Below, in pieces: positions 32,929 to 42,131 of a DNA stretch of 64,000 nucleotides. The stretch spans positions 124,001 through 188,000 of the forward strand of contig NZ_LMOH01000027.1 of NCBI RefSeq assembly GCF_001423245.1. Reading direction: 5' to 3'. Source of the DNA: Aureimonas sp. Leaf324. Lineage in GTDB: Bacteria > Pseudomonadota > Alphaproteobacteria > Rhizobiales > Rhizobiaceae. A program made the translations under genes and the position numbers. Every line of letters begins with the position of its first letter. Positions within the stretch are counted from its first letter, which is position 1. Below the pieces are notes generated by a model, which was given only the letters and a program-made list of their open reading frames with translations, had not been told where the DNA came from and did no database searches.

Positions 32929-34836
32929 TCAGCGGCGGCCGGCCGAGCGGCGACGGCGGGCCGGCATCTCACCCTCGTCCTCGAACAGGGCGGCCAGCTG
33001 CTCGGTCATCGCGCCCGCCAGCTCCTCGGCGTCGGAGATCGTCACGGCGCGGCGATAGTAGCGCGTCACGTCGTGGCCGATGCCGATGGCGAGAAGCTCG
33101 ACCGGCGAGCGCGTCTCGATTTCCTCGATCACGGCGCGCAGGTGCCGCTCCAGGTAGTTGCCGGGGTTCACCGACAGCGTCGAATCATCGACCGGCGCGC
33201 CGTCCGAGATCATCATCAGGATGCGCCGCTGCTCGGGCCGCGCGAGCAGGCGGTTGTGCGCCCAGATCAGCGCCTCGCCGTCGATGTTCTCCTTCAGCAG
33301 CCCCTCGCGCATCATCAGGCCGAGATTGCGCCGGGCGCGGCGCCACGGCGCGTCGGCGCCCTTGTAGACGATGTGCCGTATGTCGTTGAGGCGGCCCGGC
33401 CGCTGCGGCTTGCCGGCCTTGAGCCAGGCCTCGCGCGACTGGCCGCCCTTCCAGGCGCGCGTCGTGAAGCCGAGCACCTCGACCTTGACGCCGCAGCGCT
33501 CCAGCGTGCGGGCGAGAATGTCCGCGCAGGTCGCCGCCACCGTGATCGGCCGACCGCGCATCGAGCCGGAATTGTCGATCAGGAGCGTGACGATCGTGTC
33601 GCGGAACTGGGTGTCGCGCTCCATCTTGAAGGAGAGCGGCTGCATCGGGTCAGTGACGAGGCGGGTGAGGCGCGCCGTGTCGAGATAGCCTTCCTCGAGG
33701 TCGAAGTCCCAGGCGCGGTTCTGCTGCGCCATCAGGCGGCGCTGCAGGCGGTTGGCGAGGCGCCCGACGGCGCCCTGCAGCGAGACGAGCTGCTTGTCGA
33801 GAAAGGCGCGCAGGCGGTCGAGCTCGGCCTCGTCGCACAGCTCCTCGGCGCCCACCGTCTCGTCGAAGGCCTCGGAAAAGACGCGGTAGTCGGTGTCGCC
33901 GAGATCGCGCGGCATCGCCTGGTTGGGGCGGCGCGAATCGCCGGGCGTCTCCGAGTCGGGCTCCTCGTCGTCGGAGGGCTCCTCGGCCGTCACCTCGGAG
34001 GTCTCGGCCTCGGACGTGTCCTCCGACTCGGCCTCGCCCTCCGATTCCTCGGGCTCCGCCTGATCCTCGCCAGCCTCCTTTTCGGCGCCGGACTCCTCGT
34101 TGTCGCGGCTCTGGTTGTCGCCGGCCTCCTCGGGCGTTTCCTCGTCCTCGGACTGCTGGTCGTCGGCGAGTTCCTCCGCCATCTCCATGGAGACGAGCAT
34201 GTCGCGGATCGCGCGCGCGAAGAGGCGCTGGTCCTCGACGGTCTCGCCCAGGCGCTCGAACTTTTGGCCGGCCTTGTCCTCGATCCAGTCGCGCCAGACC
34301 TCGACCACGGCCTGCCCGCTCGGCGGCACGGGGCGGCCGGTGAGCTTCTCGCGCACCATCAGCGCCAGCGCGTCTTCGAGCGGCGCCTCGGCCCGGTCGG
34401 TCACCTCCGACAGGTTGGAGCGGTGGTATTTGTCCTCCAGCATCGCGGCGAGATTGTCGGCGACGCCCGGCATCGCATTGGCGCCGATCGCCTCGCAGCG
34501 CGCCTGCTCCAGCGCGTCGAAGACGGCGCGTGCGCCGCGCCCGTCCGGCGAAAGGGTCGCATGGACGCGCGCGTCGTGGCGCGCCTTGCGCAACGCCATG
34601 GCGTCCGACAGGCCGCGCACCACCGAGACGTCGGTCGCGGCCGCGCGCTTGGGCAGTTCCGGCAGGCGGGCGCGGTTGCCCGTCAGGCCCGGCCGCTCGT
34701 TGCCGTAGGTGATCTCGAGCTCCGCGTCCCCGGCGATGGCGCGCATGCAGCCGGCCACCGCGCGCCGGAACGGCTCGCGGTCGGGCGCCTTGCCGCGCGG
34801 GGCCTTGGTGGAGTTGTCGCCGATGCGCGATGCCAT
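32929..34836 (-). CDS. cobT: Cobaltochelatase subunit CobT
   Basis: 635-aa AAA+-associated subunit of the aerobic cobaltochelatase (CobNST) that inserts cobalt into hydrogenobyrinic acid diamide. The N-terminal half (1-215) is helical. A strongly acidic Glu/Asp/Ser-rich linker runs from about 219 to 301. The C-terminal VWA domain has the MIDAS motif [11 protein letters not shown] (Asp421, Ser423, Ser425) and [12 protein letters not shown]. This matches CobT of Pseudomonas denitrificans and rhizobia. ATG 34836 is chosen; the upstream extension overlaps cobS. CobN is not in the window, which is usual since cobST lie apart. Confidence 0.95.
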   Translation of the reverse strand: MASRIGDNSTKAPRGKAPDREPFRRAVAGCMRAIAGDAELEITYGNERPGLTGNRARLPELPKRAAATDVSVVRGLSDAMALRKARHDARVHATLSPDGRGARAVFDALEQARCEAIGANAMPGVADNLAAMLEDKYHRSNLSEVTDRAEAPLEDALALMVREKLTGRPVPPSGQAVVEVWRDWIEDKAGQKFERLGETVEDQRLFARAIRDMLVSMEMAEELADDQQSEDEETPEEAGDNQSRDNEESGAEKEAGEDQAEPEESEGEAESEDTSEAETSEVTAEEPSDDEEPDSETPGDSRRPNQAMPRDLGDTDYRVFSEAFDETVGAEELCDEAELDRLRAFLDKQLVSLQGAVGRLANRLQRRLMAQQNRAWDFDLEEGYLDTARLTRLVTDPMQPLSFKMERDTQFRDTIVTLLIDNSGSMRGRPITVAATCADILARTLERCGVKVEVLGFTTRAWKGGQSREAWLKAGKPQRPGRLNDIRHIVYKGADAPWRRARRNLGLMMREGLLKENIDGEALIWAHNRLLARPEQRRILMMISDGAPVDDSTLSVNPGNYLERHLRAVIEEIETRSPVELLAIGIGHDVTRYYRRAVTISDAEELAGAMTEQLAALFEDEGEMPARRRRSAGRR

Positions 34837-34841
34837 GGAGA

Positions 34842-35828
34842 TCAGTCGAGGACGAGGTTCGACGCCGCCTCCGGCAGGTCCTCGCCGAAGGCGCGCTGGT
34901 AGAACTCGGCGACCAGCGGGCGCTCGAGGTCGTCGCACTTGTTGAGGAAGGTCAGGCGGAAGGCGAAGCCGATGTCGCCGAAGATCTCGGCGTTCTCGGC
35001 CCAGGTGATCACCGTGCGCGGGCTCATCACGGTCGAGAGGTCGCCGTTGACGAAGGCCGAGCGCGTGAGGTCGGCGACGCGCACCATCTTGGAGACCTGC
35101 GCGCGCCCTTCCCGGGTCTGGAAGTGCTTCGCCTTCGCCTGGACGATGCCGACCTCGTTGTCGTGCGGCAGGTAGTTCAACGTGGTGACGATCGACCAGC
35201 GGTCCATCTGCGCCTGGTTGATCTGCTGCGTGCCGTGATAGAGGCCCGTCGTGTCGCCGAGGCCCACCGTGTTGGCGGTGGCGAAGAGGCGGAAGGCCGG
35301 GTGTGGGCGGATGACGCGCGCCTGGTCGAGGAGCGTCAGACGGCCCGACGATTCGAGGACACGCTGGATCACGAACATCACGTCCGGCCGGCCCGCGTCG
35401 TACTCGTCGAAGACCAGCGCCACGTTGTTCTGGTAGGCCCAGGGCAGGACGCCGTCGCGGAACTCGGTGACCTGCATGCCCTCGCGCACCGTGATCGCGT
35501 CCTTGCCAACGAGGTCGATACGGCTGACGTGGCTGTCGAGGTTGATGCGCACGCAGGGCCAGTTGAGGCGGGCGGCGACCTGCTCGATATGGGTCGACTT
35601 GCCGGTGCCGTGGTAGCCCGACACCATGACGCGGCGGTTCTTGGCAAAGCCGGCGAGGATCGCGAGCGTCGTCTGCCGGTCGAACAGGTAGTCCGGGTCG
35701 ATCTCGGGAACGTGCGGGTCGGCCTTCGAGAAGGCCGGAACCTTCAGGTCGCTGTCGAAACCGAAGGTTTCGCGGACGGAGACCATGGCGTCGGGCAGGT
35801 TCGCCACTTCCAGTTCCGCTGCACTCAT
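34842..35828 (-). CDS. cobS: Cobaltochelatase AAA+ subunit CobS
   Basis: 328-aa MoxR-like AAA+ ATPase that forms a ring with CobT and powers cobalt insertion. Walker [10 protein letters not shown] is at residues 71-79, Walker [10 protein letters not shown] near 136-143, and the sensor segment [22 protein letters not shown] is typical of CobS (quoted ends FRLFATAN...GLYHGT). GGAGG lies 4 nt before ATG 35828, making it a better start than the ATG directly upstream at 35831. The cobT start follows 5 bp after its stop, so the pair is translated together in equal amounts. Confidence 0.95.
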   Translation of the reverse strand: MSAAELEVANLPDAMVSVRETFGFDSDLKVPAFSKADPHVPEIDPDYLFDRQTTLAILAGFAKNRRVMVSGYHGTGKSTHIEQVAARLNWPCVRINLDSHVSRIDLVGKDAITVREGMQVTEFRDGVLPWAYQNNVALVFDEYDAGRPDVMFVIQRVLESSGRLTLLDQARVIRPHPAFRLFATANTVGLGDTTGLYHGTQQINQAQMDRWSIVTTLNYLPHDNEVGIVQAKAKHFQTREGRAQVSKMVRVADLTRSAFVNGDLSTVMSPRTVITWAENAEIFGDIGFAFRLTFLNKCDDLERPLVAEFYQRAFGEDLPEAASNLVLD

Positions 35829-35923
35829 CATACCTCCAGGGGCGCTGCCGCCGTTCGGCAGGCCTTACATCTCGCGGGTCGCCTCGTGCGGCCGCGCGTC
35901 TCGAACAGGGCTGGAATCAGGGA

Positions 35924-36556
35924 TTAACAGAAGCCCGACGCCTTCAAAAGCTTGTAGGCCTGGATGACCTCGCGAAGACGGTCCTCCGAGCCGCGGTCGC
36001 CGCCGTTGGCGTCCGGATGGTACTGCTTGACGAGCGCCTTGTACTGCACGCGGATCGCCTCGCCGCCGGCGCTCTCGGGCAGGCCGAGCGTCGTCAGCGC
36101 CTTGACCTCGAGGGTGCGCGCCTTGCGGCGCGGCGCGGCCACCGTGGCCTCGCCCTCGCCGAACAGGTTGAAGCTATCGCGCGGGCGTCCGCCGTTGAAG
36201 CGGCGCGGGCGCCCGCTCGGCTTGGTCGAGGGCGTCGGCGAGACCTTCGCCGCCCCGCCCGAATTGTTGGAGCCCATCGTCCAGGTCGGGCGGTGGCCGG
36301 TCAGCGAGTCCTTCAGGTACTTCTGGATGTCGTCGTCGCCGAGCCCGGAGAAGTAGTTGTAGGACTTGTTGTACTGGCGCACGTGGTCGACGCAGAAGTG
36401 GAGGTACTGGCCCTCGTGGTCGCGCCCGCGCGGCGCCTTGTGGGAGCCCGGCTCCTCGCAGCCCTCCCACATGCAGACGGGCGCACGCTCGGGTTCGGGC
36501 CCGGACCGGGCCGGGCGGACCCGGATCTTGTCGAAGTATTTGGAGTCGAGCTTCAT
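35924..36556 (-). CDS. J-domain protein (DnaJ-like, C-terminal J domain)
   Basis: 210-aa protein. The C-terminal 60 residues are a J domain with the HPD motif at 180-182 (KQYHPDANGGDRGSEDRL) that stimulates an Hsp70 ATPase. The N-terminal 90 residues contain a possible zinc site (CMWEGCEEPGSHKAP, then FCVDHVRQYNKSYNYF) and a disordered basic linker follows. This is the conserved alphaproteobacterial J protein found next to cobS and bolA. Divergent from bolA, with a 132-bp promoter gap. Confidence 0.9.
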   Translation of the reverse strand: MKLDSKYFDKIRVRPARSGPEPERAPVCMWEGCEEPGSHKAPRGRDHEGQYLHFCVDHVRQYNKSYNYFSGLGDDDIQKYLKDSLTGHRPTWTMGSNNSGGAAKVSPTPSTKPSGRPRRFNGGRPRDSFNLFGEGEATVAAPRRKARTLEVKALTTLGLPESAGGEAIRVQYKALVKQYHPDANGGDRGSEDRLREVIQAYKLLKASGFC

Positions 36557-36688
36557 CAGACCGCGATTATGGGGACCTGCCCCCGTGCGAACAAGAATTG
36601 ACAGAACGGAAAACCCGCCCAAAACGGAGAGCCGGCGACAGGCCCGCCGGGCGGCGGGGCAACGGCGATCACAGACGGACGGGGCGAC

Positions 36689-36994
36689 ATGATGACCAAG
36701 GCGGCCGAGATCGAGGCGAAGCTGACGCGGGGCTTGAGCCCAGAGCGCCTGGAGGTGGTCAACGAGAGCCATCTCCATGCCGGACACCACCATGCCGGCA
36801 GCGACCACCACGGCGGCTTCGACGGCACTGGCGAGACGCATTTCCGCGTCCGGCTGGTGGCGGAAGCCTTTGCCGGCAAGAGCCGGCTGGAGCGCCACCG
36901 CGCGGTGAACGCGCTGCTGGCCGAGGAACTGGCGACCGGCGTCCACGCGCTGGCGATCGAGGCCGCGGCGCCCGGCGAGCCGACGCGGTTCTGA
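36689..36994 (+). CDS. bolA: BolA family protein
   Basis: 101-aa BolA-like protein. It has the conserved VVNESHLHAGH segment with the invariant His residues, FRVRLVAEAFAGKSRLERHRAVNALL (ends FRVRLV...VNALL) and EELATGVHALAIEA. BolA proteins bind [2Fe-2S] clusters with monothiol glutaredoxins and influence iron regulation and cell shape. A His-rich insert (HAGHHHAGSDHHGG) is longer than in E. coli BolA. Two adjacent ATG codons (36689 and 36692) are possible starts. The glutaredoxin in this window is the dithiol GrxC, so its partner lies elsewhere. Confidence 0.93.
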   Translation: MMTKAAEIEAKLTRGLSPERLEVVNESHLHAGHHHAGSDHHGGFDGTGETHFRVRLVAEAFAGKSRLERHRAVNALLAEELATGVHALAIEAAAPGEPTRF

Positions 36995-36999
36995 CACCC

Positions 37000-37704
37000 G
37001 TGCGCCGCCGGGTCCGCCGCCGCGCCAGGGCGCGGATCGCCGTCGGCCTCCTCTTCGCCTCGCTCCTGTCCTTTGCGGCGGGGCTGACGGACGCCGTCGG
37101 ATTTCTTCTGGCCGGCGACTTCGTCTCCTTCATGAGCGGCAATACGACGCGCTTCGGCATTGCGGTCGGCACCGGCGATCTCGCCCGCGCCGGACACCTT
37201 CTCGCGCTTCTGGCGGCCTTCGTCGCCGGCAACGCGCTCGGCGTCCTCGTGATGCGCGCCGCGCGCGGCTCGCAGCCGGTGCTTCTGATGACCGTCGCTG
37301 CGATGACGGCGCTCAGTGCCGCGCTCGGGTCCGGCGGCCCGGCGATCGTGCTCTTGGTGCTGGCGATGGGCGCGATCAACGTCGCGCTGGAGGAGGTCGG
37401 CGGTCAGTCGCTGGGGCTCACCTACGTCACGGGCGCGCTGTCGCGCTTCGGCCGGGGGCTGGCGCGCCGGCTGCTTGGGCACGCCTCGCCGGGCTGGTGG
37501 GTGCAGGTCGTGCCATGGCTGGGGATGGCGGCGGGCGCGGCATTCGGCGGGGCGGCCGAGGCCGCGTTCGGCCATGCGGCGATCCTCGCCTCGACGCTCG
37601 CCTGCGCGGGGCTCGCCGTCCTCGCACTCTGCATCCCGCGTCGCTGGCGCCGCACGTATCTGGCGCGACGGCCGTTCCGCCGAACGGCACCGGCCGGGGC
37701 CTGA
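37000..37704 (+). CDS. DUF1275 family membrane protein (YoaK-like)
   Basis: 234-aa membrane protein with about six hydrophobic segments. The DUF1275 signature is at the start: LSFAAGLTDAVGFLLAGDFVSFMSGNTTRFGI (ends LSFAAGLTD...SGNTTRFG), with the later QSLGLTYVTGALSRFGRGLA. Function unknown. The only reasonable start is GTG 37000, giving a strongly basic N-terminus; it is 5 bp after the bolA stop, so readthrough translation is likely. It converges on aroB with 7 bp between the stops, and CTGACG/CGTCAG at 37701-37715 could form a small hairpin there. Confidence 0.83.
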   Translation: MRRRVRRRARARIAVGLLFASLLSFAAGLTDAVGFLLAGDFVSFMSGNTTRFGIAVGTGDLARAGHLLALLAAFVAGNALGVLVMRAARGSQPVLLMTVAAMTALSAALGSGGPAIVLLVLAMGAINVALEEVGGQSLGLTYVTGALSRFGRGLARRLLGHASPGWWVQVVPWLGMAAGAAFGGAAEAAFGHAAILASTLACAGLAVLALCIPRRWRRTYLARRPFRRTAPAGA

Positions 37705-37711
37705 CGCGCCG

Positions 37712-38836
37712 TCAGCCCGAAAGTTCTGCCGTCAGGAAGTCCCGCACCGCGTCCGGCGCGACGTCGCGCGCGACGAAGGCCCGGCCGATGCCGCGCGTCA
37801 GGATGAAGGTGAGGGCGCCGCGCGAGACCTTCTTGTCCTGCGCGATCTTGTCCATCAGCGCGTCCACCGTGAAGCCGTCGCCGGGAATCTCCTGAATGCG
37901 GGTCGGCAGGCCGGCGGCCTTGAGATGCGCTTCCGCGCGGCCGGCGTCCTGGCCGGGGCAGAGGCCGAGCCGGACCGAAAACCGATGCGCCAGCGCCATG
38001 CCGATCGCGACGCCCTCGCCGTGGACGAGGCGCGCGGGGTCGTAGCGCACGGCCGACTCCAGCGCGTGGCCGAACGTGTGGCCGAGGTTGAGAAGCGCGC
38101 GGTCGCCGTCCTCGCGCTCGTCGCCCGCGACCACCGCCGCCTTGGCGCGGCAGCTCGTCGCCACCGCCTCGACGCGCGCCGCACCGCCCGCGAAGATCGC
38201 AGCGCGGTTGGCTTCGAGCCATTCGAAAACGTCCGGTCGGTCGATCAGGCCGTATTTCACGACCTCGGCGTAGCCGGCGCGGAACTCGCGCTCCGACAGC
38301 GTGTCGAGGACGTCGGTGTCGGCGAGCACCAGCGCCGGCTGGTGGAAGACGCCGACGAGGTTCTTGCCGCGAGGGCTGTTGATGCCGGTCTTGCCGCCGA
38401 CGGAACTGTCGACCTGCGCGAGCAGCGAGGTCGGGACCTGGACGAGGTGCATGCCGCGCCGCGCGATGCCGGCGGCAAAGCCCGAGAGGTCGCCGATCAC
38501 GCCGCCGCCGAGCGCCACCACCGCGTCGCCCCGCTCCAGCCGCTCTTCGAGGATGCGGTCGACGACGGCGATCAGGTGGTCGAAGGACTTCGTGGTCTCG
38601 CCGGGCGGCAGCGTCAGGAGCGCGGCGTCGATGCCGGCGCCCTGCAGCGCGGCGAGAAGCCGGTCGGCGTGGAGCGCGGCCACCGTCTCGTCGGAGACGA
38701 CCAGCGCGCGGGCGCGGGGCAGGGCGGCCGCGATGTGCCGGCCGGCCGACGCCACGAGCCCCGGCCCGATCAGGATGTCGTAGCTGCGCGGTCCCAGCTC
38801 GACGCGCACGCGGACGGGCTCTGGCGTCTCGGTCAT
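37712..38836 (-). CDS. aroB: 3-dehydroquinate synthase
   Basis: 374-aa second enzyme of the shikimate pathway, converting DAHP to 3-dehydroquinate with NAD+ and a divalent metal. NAD-site and metal-ligand segments are visible: GGGVIGDLSGFAAG, PTSLLAQVDSSVGGKTGINSPRGKN (ends PTSLLAQVDSS...SPRGKN), and the metal-binding His region LNLGHTFGHALE. Its start follows the aroK stop by 3 bp; aroK-aroB as an operon is the standard arrangement. Confidence 0.96.
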   Translation of the reverse strand: MTETPEPVRVRVELGPRSYDILIGPGLVASAGRHIAAALPRARALVVSDETVAALHADRLLAALQGAGIDAALLTLPPGETTKSFDHLIAVVDRILEERLERGDAVVALGGGVIGDLSGFAAGIARRGMHLVQVPTSLLAQVDSSVGGKTGINSPRGKNLVGVFHQPALVLADTDVLDTLSEREFRAGYAEVVKYGLIDRPDVFEWLEANRAAIFAGGAARVEAVATSCRAKAAVVAGDEREDGDRALLNLGHTFGHALESAVRYDPARLVHGEGVAIGMALAHRFSVRLGLCPGQDAGRAEAHLKAAGLPTRIQEIPGDGFTVDALMDKIAQDKKVSRGALTFILTRGIGRAFVARDVAPDAVRDFLTAELSG

Positions 38837-38839
38837 GGA

Positions 38840-39418
38840 TCAGGCCTTGAAATGGGGATGGCGTTCCAGCTGGTCGAGGATCTCGCGCGCCACCGCCTCG
38901 CGCTTCACGTTGCGCGTCGGCACGTGGAGGTCGGCCAGGGCATAGACGGGATAGCGCTGGTCCATCAGCGCCTTCAGCGTCGCGCGCGGATCGGGCGTCT
39001 GGAGAAGCGGGCGCGTCGGCTTCTTGGTCACGCGCTCCATGAGGACGTCGAGCTCGGCCTTCAGCCACACGGTGACCGAGCGCTCGGACAGAAGCTTGCG
39101 CGTGCCCTCGTTCATGTAGGCGCCGCCCCCGGTGGCGATGACACGCGGGCCCTCGTCGAGGAGGCGGGCCACGACGCGCGCCTCGAGCGCCCGGAACTCC
39201 GGCTCGCCATAGGCGGCGAAGAGTTCGGCGATCGTCATGCGCGAGGCGTCCTCGATCTCGTGGTCGGTGTCGACGAACGGCAGGTCGAGCATCTGCGCGA
39301 GCTTGCGACCCACCGTGGTCTTGCCCGCCCCCATCAGCCCGACGAGCACCACGGGGCGCCGGATGACGCCGGAGGCCTGGCGGGAGGGAAGGGGCGCAGC
39401 CCCGGCGGTCTCGATCAT
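38840..39418 (-). CDS. aroK: Shikimate kinase
   Basis: 192-aa kinase of the shikimate pathway. Walker [10 protein letters not shown] is at residues 27-35, followed by FVDTDHEIE with the shikimate-binding Asp, the E-x-x-FR motif in [17 protein letters not shown] for the Gly-rich shikimate site, and the lid Arg in KKPTRPLLQ. An N-terminal extension of about 20 residues precedes the fold. Divergent from the small membrane protein gene upstream of xerD. Confidence 0.95.
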   Translation of the reverse strand: MIETAGAAPLPSRQASGVIRRPVVLVGLMGAGKTTVGRKLAQMLDLPFVDTDHEIEDASRMTIAELFAAYGEPEFRALEARVVARLLDEGPRVIATGGGAYMNEGTRKLLSERSVTVWLKAELDVLMERVTKKPTRPLLQTPDPRATLKALMDQRYPVYALADLHVPTRNVKREAVAREILDQLERHPHFKA

Positions 39419-39621
39419 CGGTTCAGGTGGCGCGGGAAAGGGTCGGGATCAGTTTCGCGTGAGACCAGAAAAGCCCCATGGCGTCAAGCGAACGGGATCG
39501 GGCGGCCCCGCCTCGGACTTGCCGTCTTCGCCCGTCACGGGAGGCACCTTGGCCCTGTCGCTTCGCCGGCGCAGCCTCTAGTGTCCGCCCCGCCCCGTCG
39601 TTTCGAAAGCCCTGCCGCCAG

Positions 39622-39804
39622 ATGCCCACCCTGACGCGCCTTCTGACCCTCCTCGCGCTCCTCGTCGGCGCGGTCTATGCGGCGATGGCGGCGCTGGTGG
39701 CCTTCGTGGAGCCGGTGCCGGTGCCGGTCACGGTGAAGGTGCCGATCCCCGCGCTGCAGCCGGCGCCCGTCGTGCCCAACACGCAGACGGGGGTGGCCAA
39801 GTGA
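39622..39804 (+). CDS. Small single-pass membrane protein, Pro/Val-rich tail
   Basis: 60 aa: one N-terminal transmembrane helix (about residues 5-28) followed by a regular Val-Pro tail (EPVPVPVTVKVPIPALQPAPVV). The tail would be outside the cytoplasm if the N-terminus stays in. Its TGA overlaps the GTG start of the recombinase gene (GTGA at 39801-39804), so they are translated together. I have seen this small gene before xerD in Rhizobiales but know no function. Confidence 0.65.
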   Translation: MPTLTRLLTLLALLVGAVYAAMAALVAFVEPVPVPVTVKVPIPALQPAPVVPNTQTGVAK

Positions 39805-40739
39805 CCCACGACGCCGCCCATCTCGACGCGTTCCTGGAGATGATGGCGGTGGAGCGCGGGGCGTCGCAGAACACGCTCGACGCCTATCGCCGGGACCTCG
39901 ACCATGCCCGCGCGGCGCTGAAGGCGGAGGGCGTCGCTTTGAGCGAGGCGACGACCGAGGCCGTGCGCGCCTACATGGCCGGGCTCGACGCGGGCGGCTT
40001 CGCCGCCTCCTCGCGCCAGCGGCGCCTGTCCTCGCTGCGCCAGTTCTTCAAGTTCCTTTATGCCGAGGGCCGCCGCGCCGACGATCCGACGTCGCCGATC
40101 GAGGGGTCGCGCAAGGAGAAGTCGATCCCGAAGATCCTGTCGGAAGACGAGGTCGACCGGCTGATCGGCGAGGCGGAGGCGCAGGCCGGCAACCCGGAGC
40201 TTCGCGGGACGGCGCTCGCCAGGGCCCGCCGGATGCACGCGCTGGTCGAGATCCTCTACGCCACCGGGCTTCGCGTCTCGGAACTCGTGTCGCTGCCGCG
40301 CTCGGTGCTGCGCTCGCGCGCCAGCCTCATCGTCGTGCGTGGCAAGGGCAACAAGGAGCGGCTCGTGCCGATCGGTGAGCGGGCGCGCGACGCGATGGAC
40401 GCCTTCGCCGCCTCGCTCAAGGATCTCCCGGGCGCCGGCGAGGCGTGGCTGTTTCCGGCGCTGTCGGAGAGCGGGCACATGACGCGCCAGGCCTTCGCGC
40501 GCGATCTGAAGGATCTTTCGATCCACGCCGGCATCAAGCCGTCCCGCGTCAGCCCGCATGTCCTGCGCCACGCCTTCGCCAGCCATCTCCTGCAGAACGG
40601 CGCCGACCTTCGCGTCGTGCAGGAGCTTCTCGGCCACGCCGATATCGGCACCACGCAGATCTACACCCATGTGATGGAGGAGCGCCTGATGCGCCTCGTC
40701 ACCGACCACCACCCGCTGTCGGAGCTCTCGGGGGACTGA
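39801..40739 (+). CDS. xerD: Tyrosine recombinase XerD
   Basis: 312-aa site-specific recombinase that resolves chromosome dimers at dif with XerC. The catalytic set is complete: Arg158 (TGLRVSE), Lys182 (GKGNKE), His253-x-x-Arg256 (HVLRHAFASH), His279 (LGHADIGTT) and the nucleophile Tyr288 (TQIYTH). The N-terminal core-binding SAM-like domain spans about 5-95. GTG start overlaps the small membrane gene. It is followed by accA, the usual rhizobial order, so this is the core Xer rather than a phage integrase. Confidence 0.92.
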   Translation: MTHDAAHLDAFLEMMAVERGASQNTLDAYRRDLDHARAALKAEGVALSEATTEAVRAYMAGLDAGGFAASSRQRRLSSLRQFFKFLYAEGRRADDPTSPIEGSRKEKSIPKILSEDEVDRLIGEAEAQAGNPELRGTALARARRMHALVEILYATGLRVSELVSLPRSVLRSRASLIVVRGKGNKERLVPIGERARDAMDAFAASLKDLPGAGEAWLFPALSESGHMTRQAFARDLKDLSIHAGIKPSRVSPHVLRHAFASHLLQNGADLRVVQELLGHADIGTTQIYTHVMEERLMRLVTDHHPLSELSGD

Positions 40740-40901
40740 AACGCCCCGCTTTCTTGACATTCCCATGTCGGATCGCCAGTTTGCGCGCCGACGCGAACCC
40801 CATGGTTCGGCGCGCGGCCGAGCCAGCCGGCCGGCCCCTCGGCCGGCAGGCTCCGGAAACCGCCGCCCGAACCCCGACAGGACGGCGCAAGGCCCGGCTG
40901 G

Positions 40902-41861
40902 ATGCACAATTATCTCGACTTCGAAAAGCCCGTCGCCGATCTCGACAGCCAGATCATCGAACTCAAGAAGATCGGCGATACCGAGGGGCGGATCGACGTC
41001 TCGGAGGATATCCAGCGTCTCGAGACGCGCTCGGGCGAAGCGCTGGCCGATCTCTACCGCAAGCTGACGCCCTGGCAGAAGACGCAGGTCGCCCGCCATC
41101 CCGACCGGCCCCACTGCACCGACTATCTCGCCCAGCTCGTGACTGAGTTCACGCCGCTGGCCGGCGACCGCTACTTCGCCGAGGACCACGCGATCATCGC
41201 CGGCTTCGGGCGGCTGAAGGGGCGGCCGGTCGCGGTGATCGGGCAGGAGAAGGGCTCCGACACCCAGACCCGCCTCAAGCACAATTTCGGCATGGCCCGG
41301 CCCGAGGGCTACCGCAAGGCCGTGCGCATCATGGAGATGGCCGAGCGCTTCGGCCTGCCGGTGGTGACGCTTGTCGACACGGCCGGCGCCTATCCCGGCA
41401 TCGGGGCGGAGGAGCGTGGTCAGGCCGAGGCCATCGCCCGCTCCACGCAGGTCTGCCTCGGCCTGTCGGTGCCGCTGGTCTCCCTGATCATCGGCGAGGG
41501 CGGCTCGGGCGGCGCGATCGCGATCGCAGCGGCCAACCGCGTCCTGATGATGGAGCACGCGATCTATTCGGTGATCTCGCCGGAGGCCGGCGCCTCGATC
41601 CTGTGGCGCGACTCCAGCCGCGCCAAGGACGTCGCGCAGGCGATGAAGATCACGGCGCAGGACTTGAAAGGCTTCGGCGTCATCGACGAGATCGTGTCGG
41701 AGCCGACGGGCGGCGCCCATCGCTCGCGCGAGCGCGCGATCGAGACGGCCGGCGCGCGCATCGAGGCGGCGCTCAATGAGCTGTCCGCCCTGTCCGGCGA
41801 CGAGCTGAAGCGCCAGCGCCGCGAGAAGTTCCTGGCCATCGGCCGCGAGCTGAAGGTCTGA
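40902..41861 (+). CDS. accA: Acetyl-CoA carboxylase carboxyltransferase subunit alpha
   Basis: 319-aa alpha subunit of the carboxyltransferase that makes malonyl-CoA for fatty acid synthesis. Core motifs: YLDFEKPVADLDSQI at the start, RHPDRPHCTDY, GQEKGSDTQTRLKHNFGM, DTAGAYPGIGAEERGQAEAIA (ends DTAGAYPG...EAIA) and the oxyanion-hole type IIGEGGSGGAIA. A consensus-like -35 TTGACA lies at 40754-40759 in the 162-bp gap after xerD, though no good -10 follows. Confidence 0.96.
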   Translation: MHNYLDFEKPVADLDSQIIELKKIGDTEGRIDVSEDIQRLETRSGEALADLYRKLTPWQKTQVARHPDRPHCTDYLAQLVTEFTPLAGDRYFAEDHAIIAGFGRLKGRPVAVIGQEKGSDTQTRLKHNFGMARPEGYRKAVRIMEMAERFGLPVVTLVDTAGAYPGIGAEERGQAEAIARSTQVCLGLSVPLVSLIIGEGGSGGAIAIAAANRVLMMEHAIYSVISPEAGASILWRDSSRAKDVAQAMKITAQDLKGFGVIDEIVSEPTGGAHRSRERAIETAGARIEAALNELSALSGDELKRQRREKFLAIGRELKV

Positions 41862-42131
41862 TCCGGGGCGGTCGTCAGCCGTCACGCGATCGTTGCCTTC
41901 AAACGGTCTTCGATCGGGGCTAGAAGGCCCGTCGCGGGGCGCCGGAGGGGGGCTTCGCATGAGGGAAAGAATTTTCGGACATTTCCCGCCCGGTCGTTAA
42001 GCTTCCGGTAACCGTCCCGGTCCGAAAAGAGGGCAGCGTCCCGAGCCGCGCGATGCGCGCGGCCGGAACGGGGATCGGTTCGAGGGCGCGGGGGGAACAG
42101 CCACCGCTCGCCCGCATCGTGGGGATCGGGA

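Noticed and set aside
39801-40739. Phage or island integrase
   Set aside because: The gene lies in the conserved aroK/xerD/accA neighbourhood with full Xer features, no att repeats and no altered GC.
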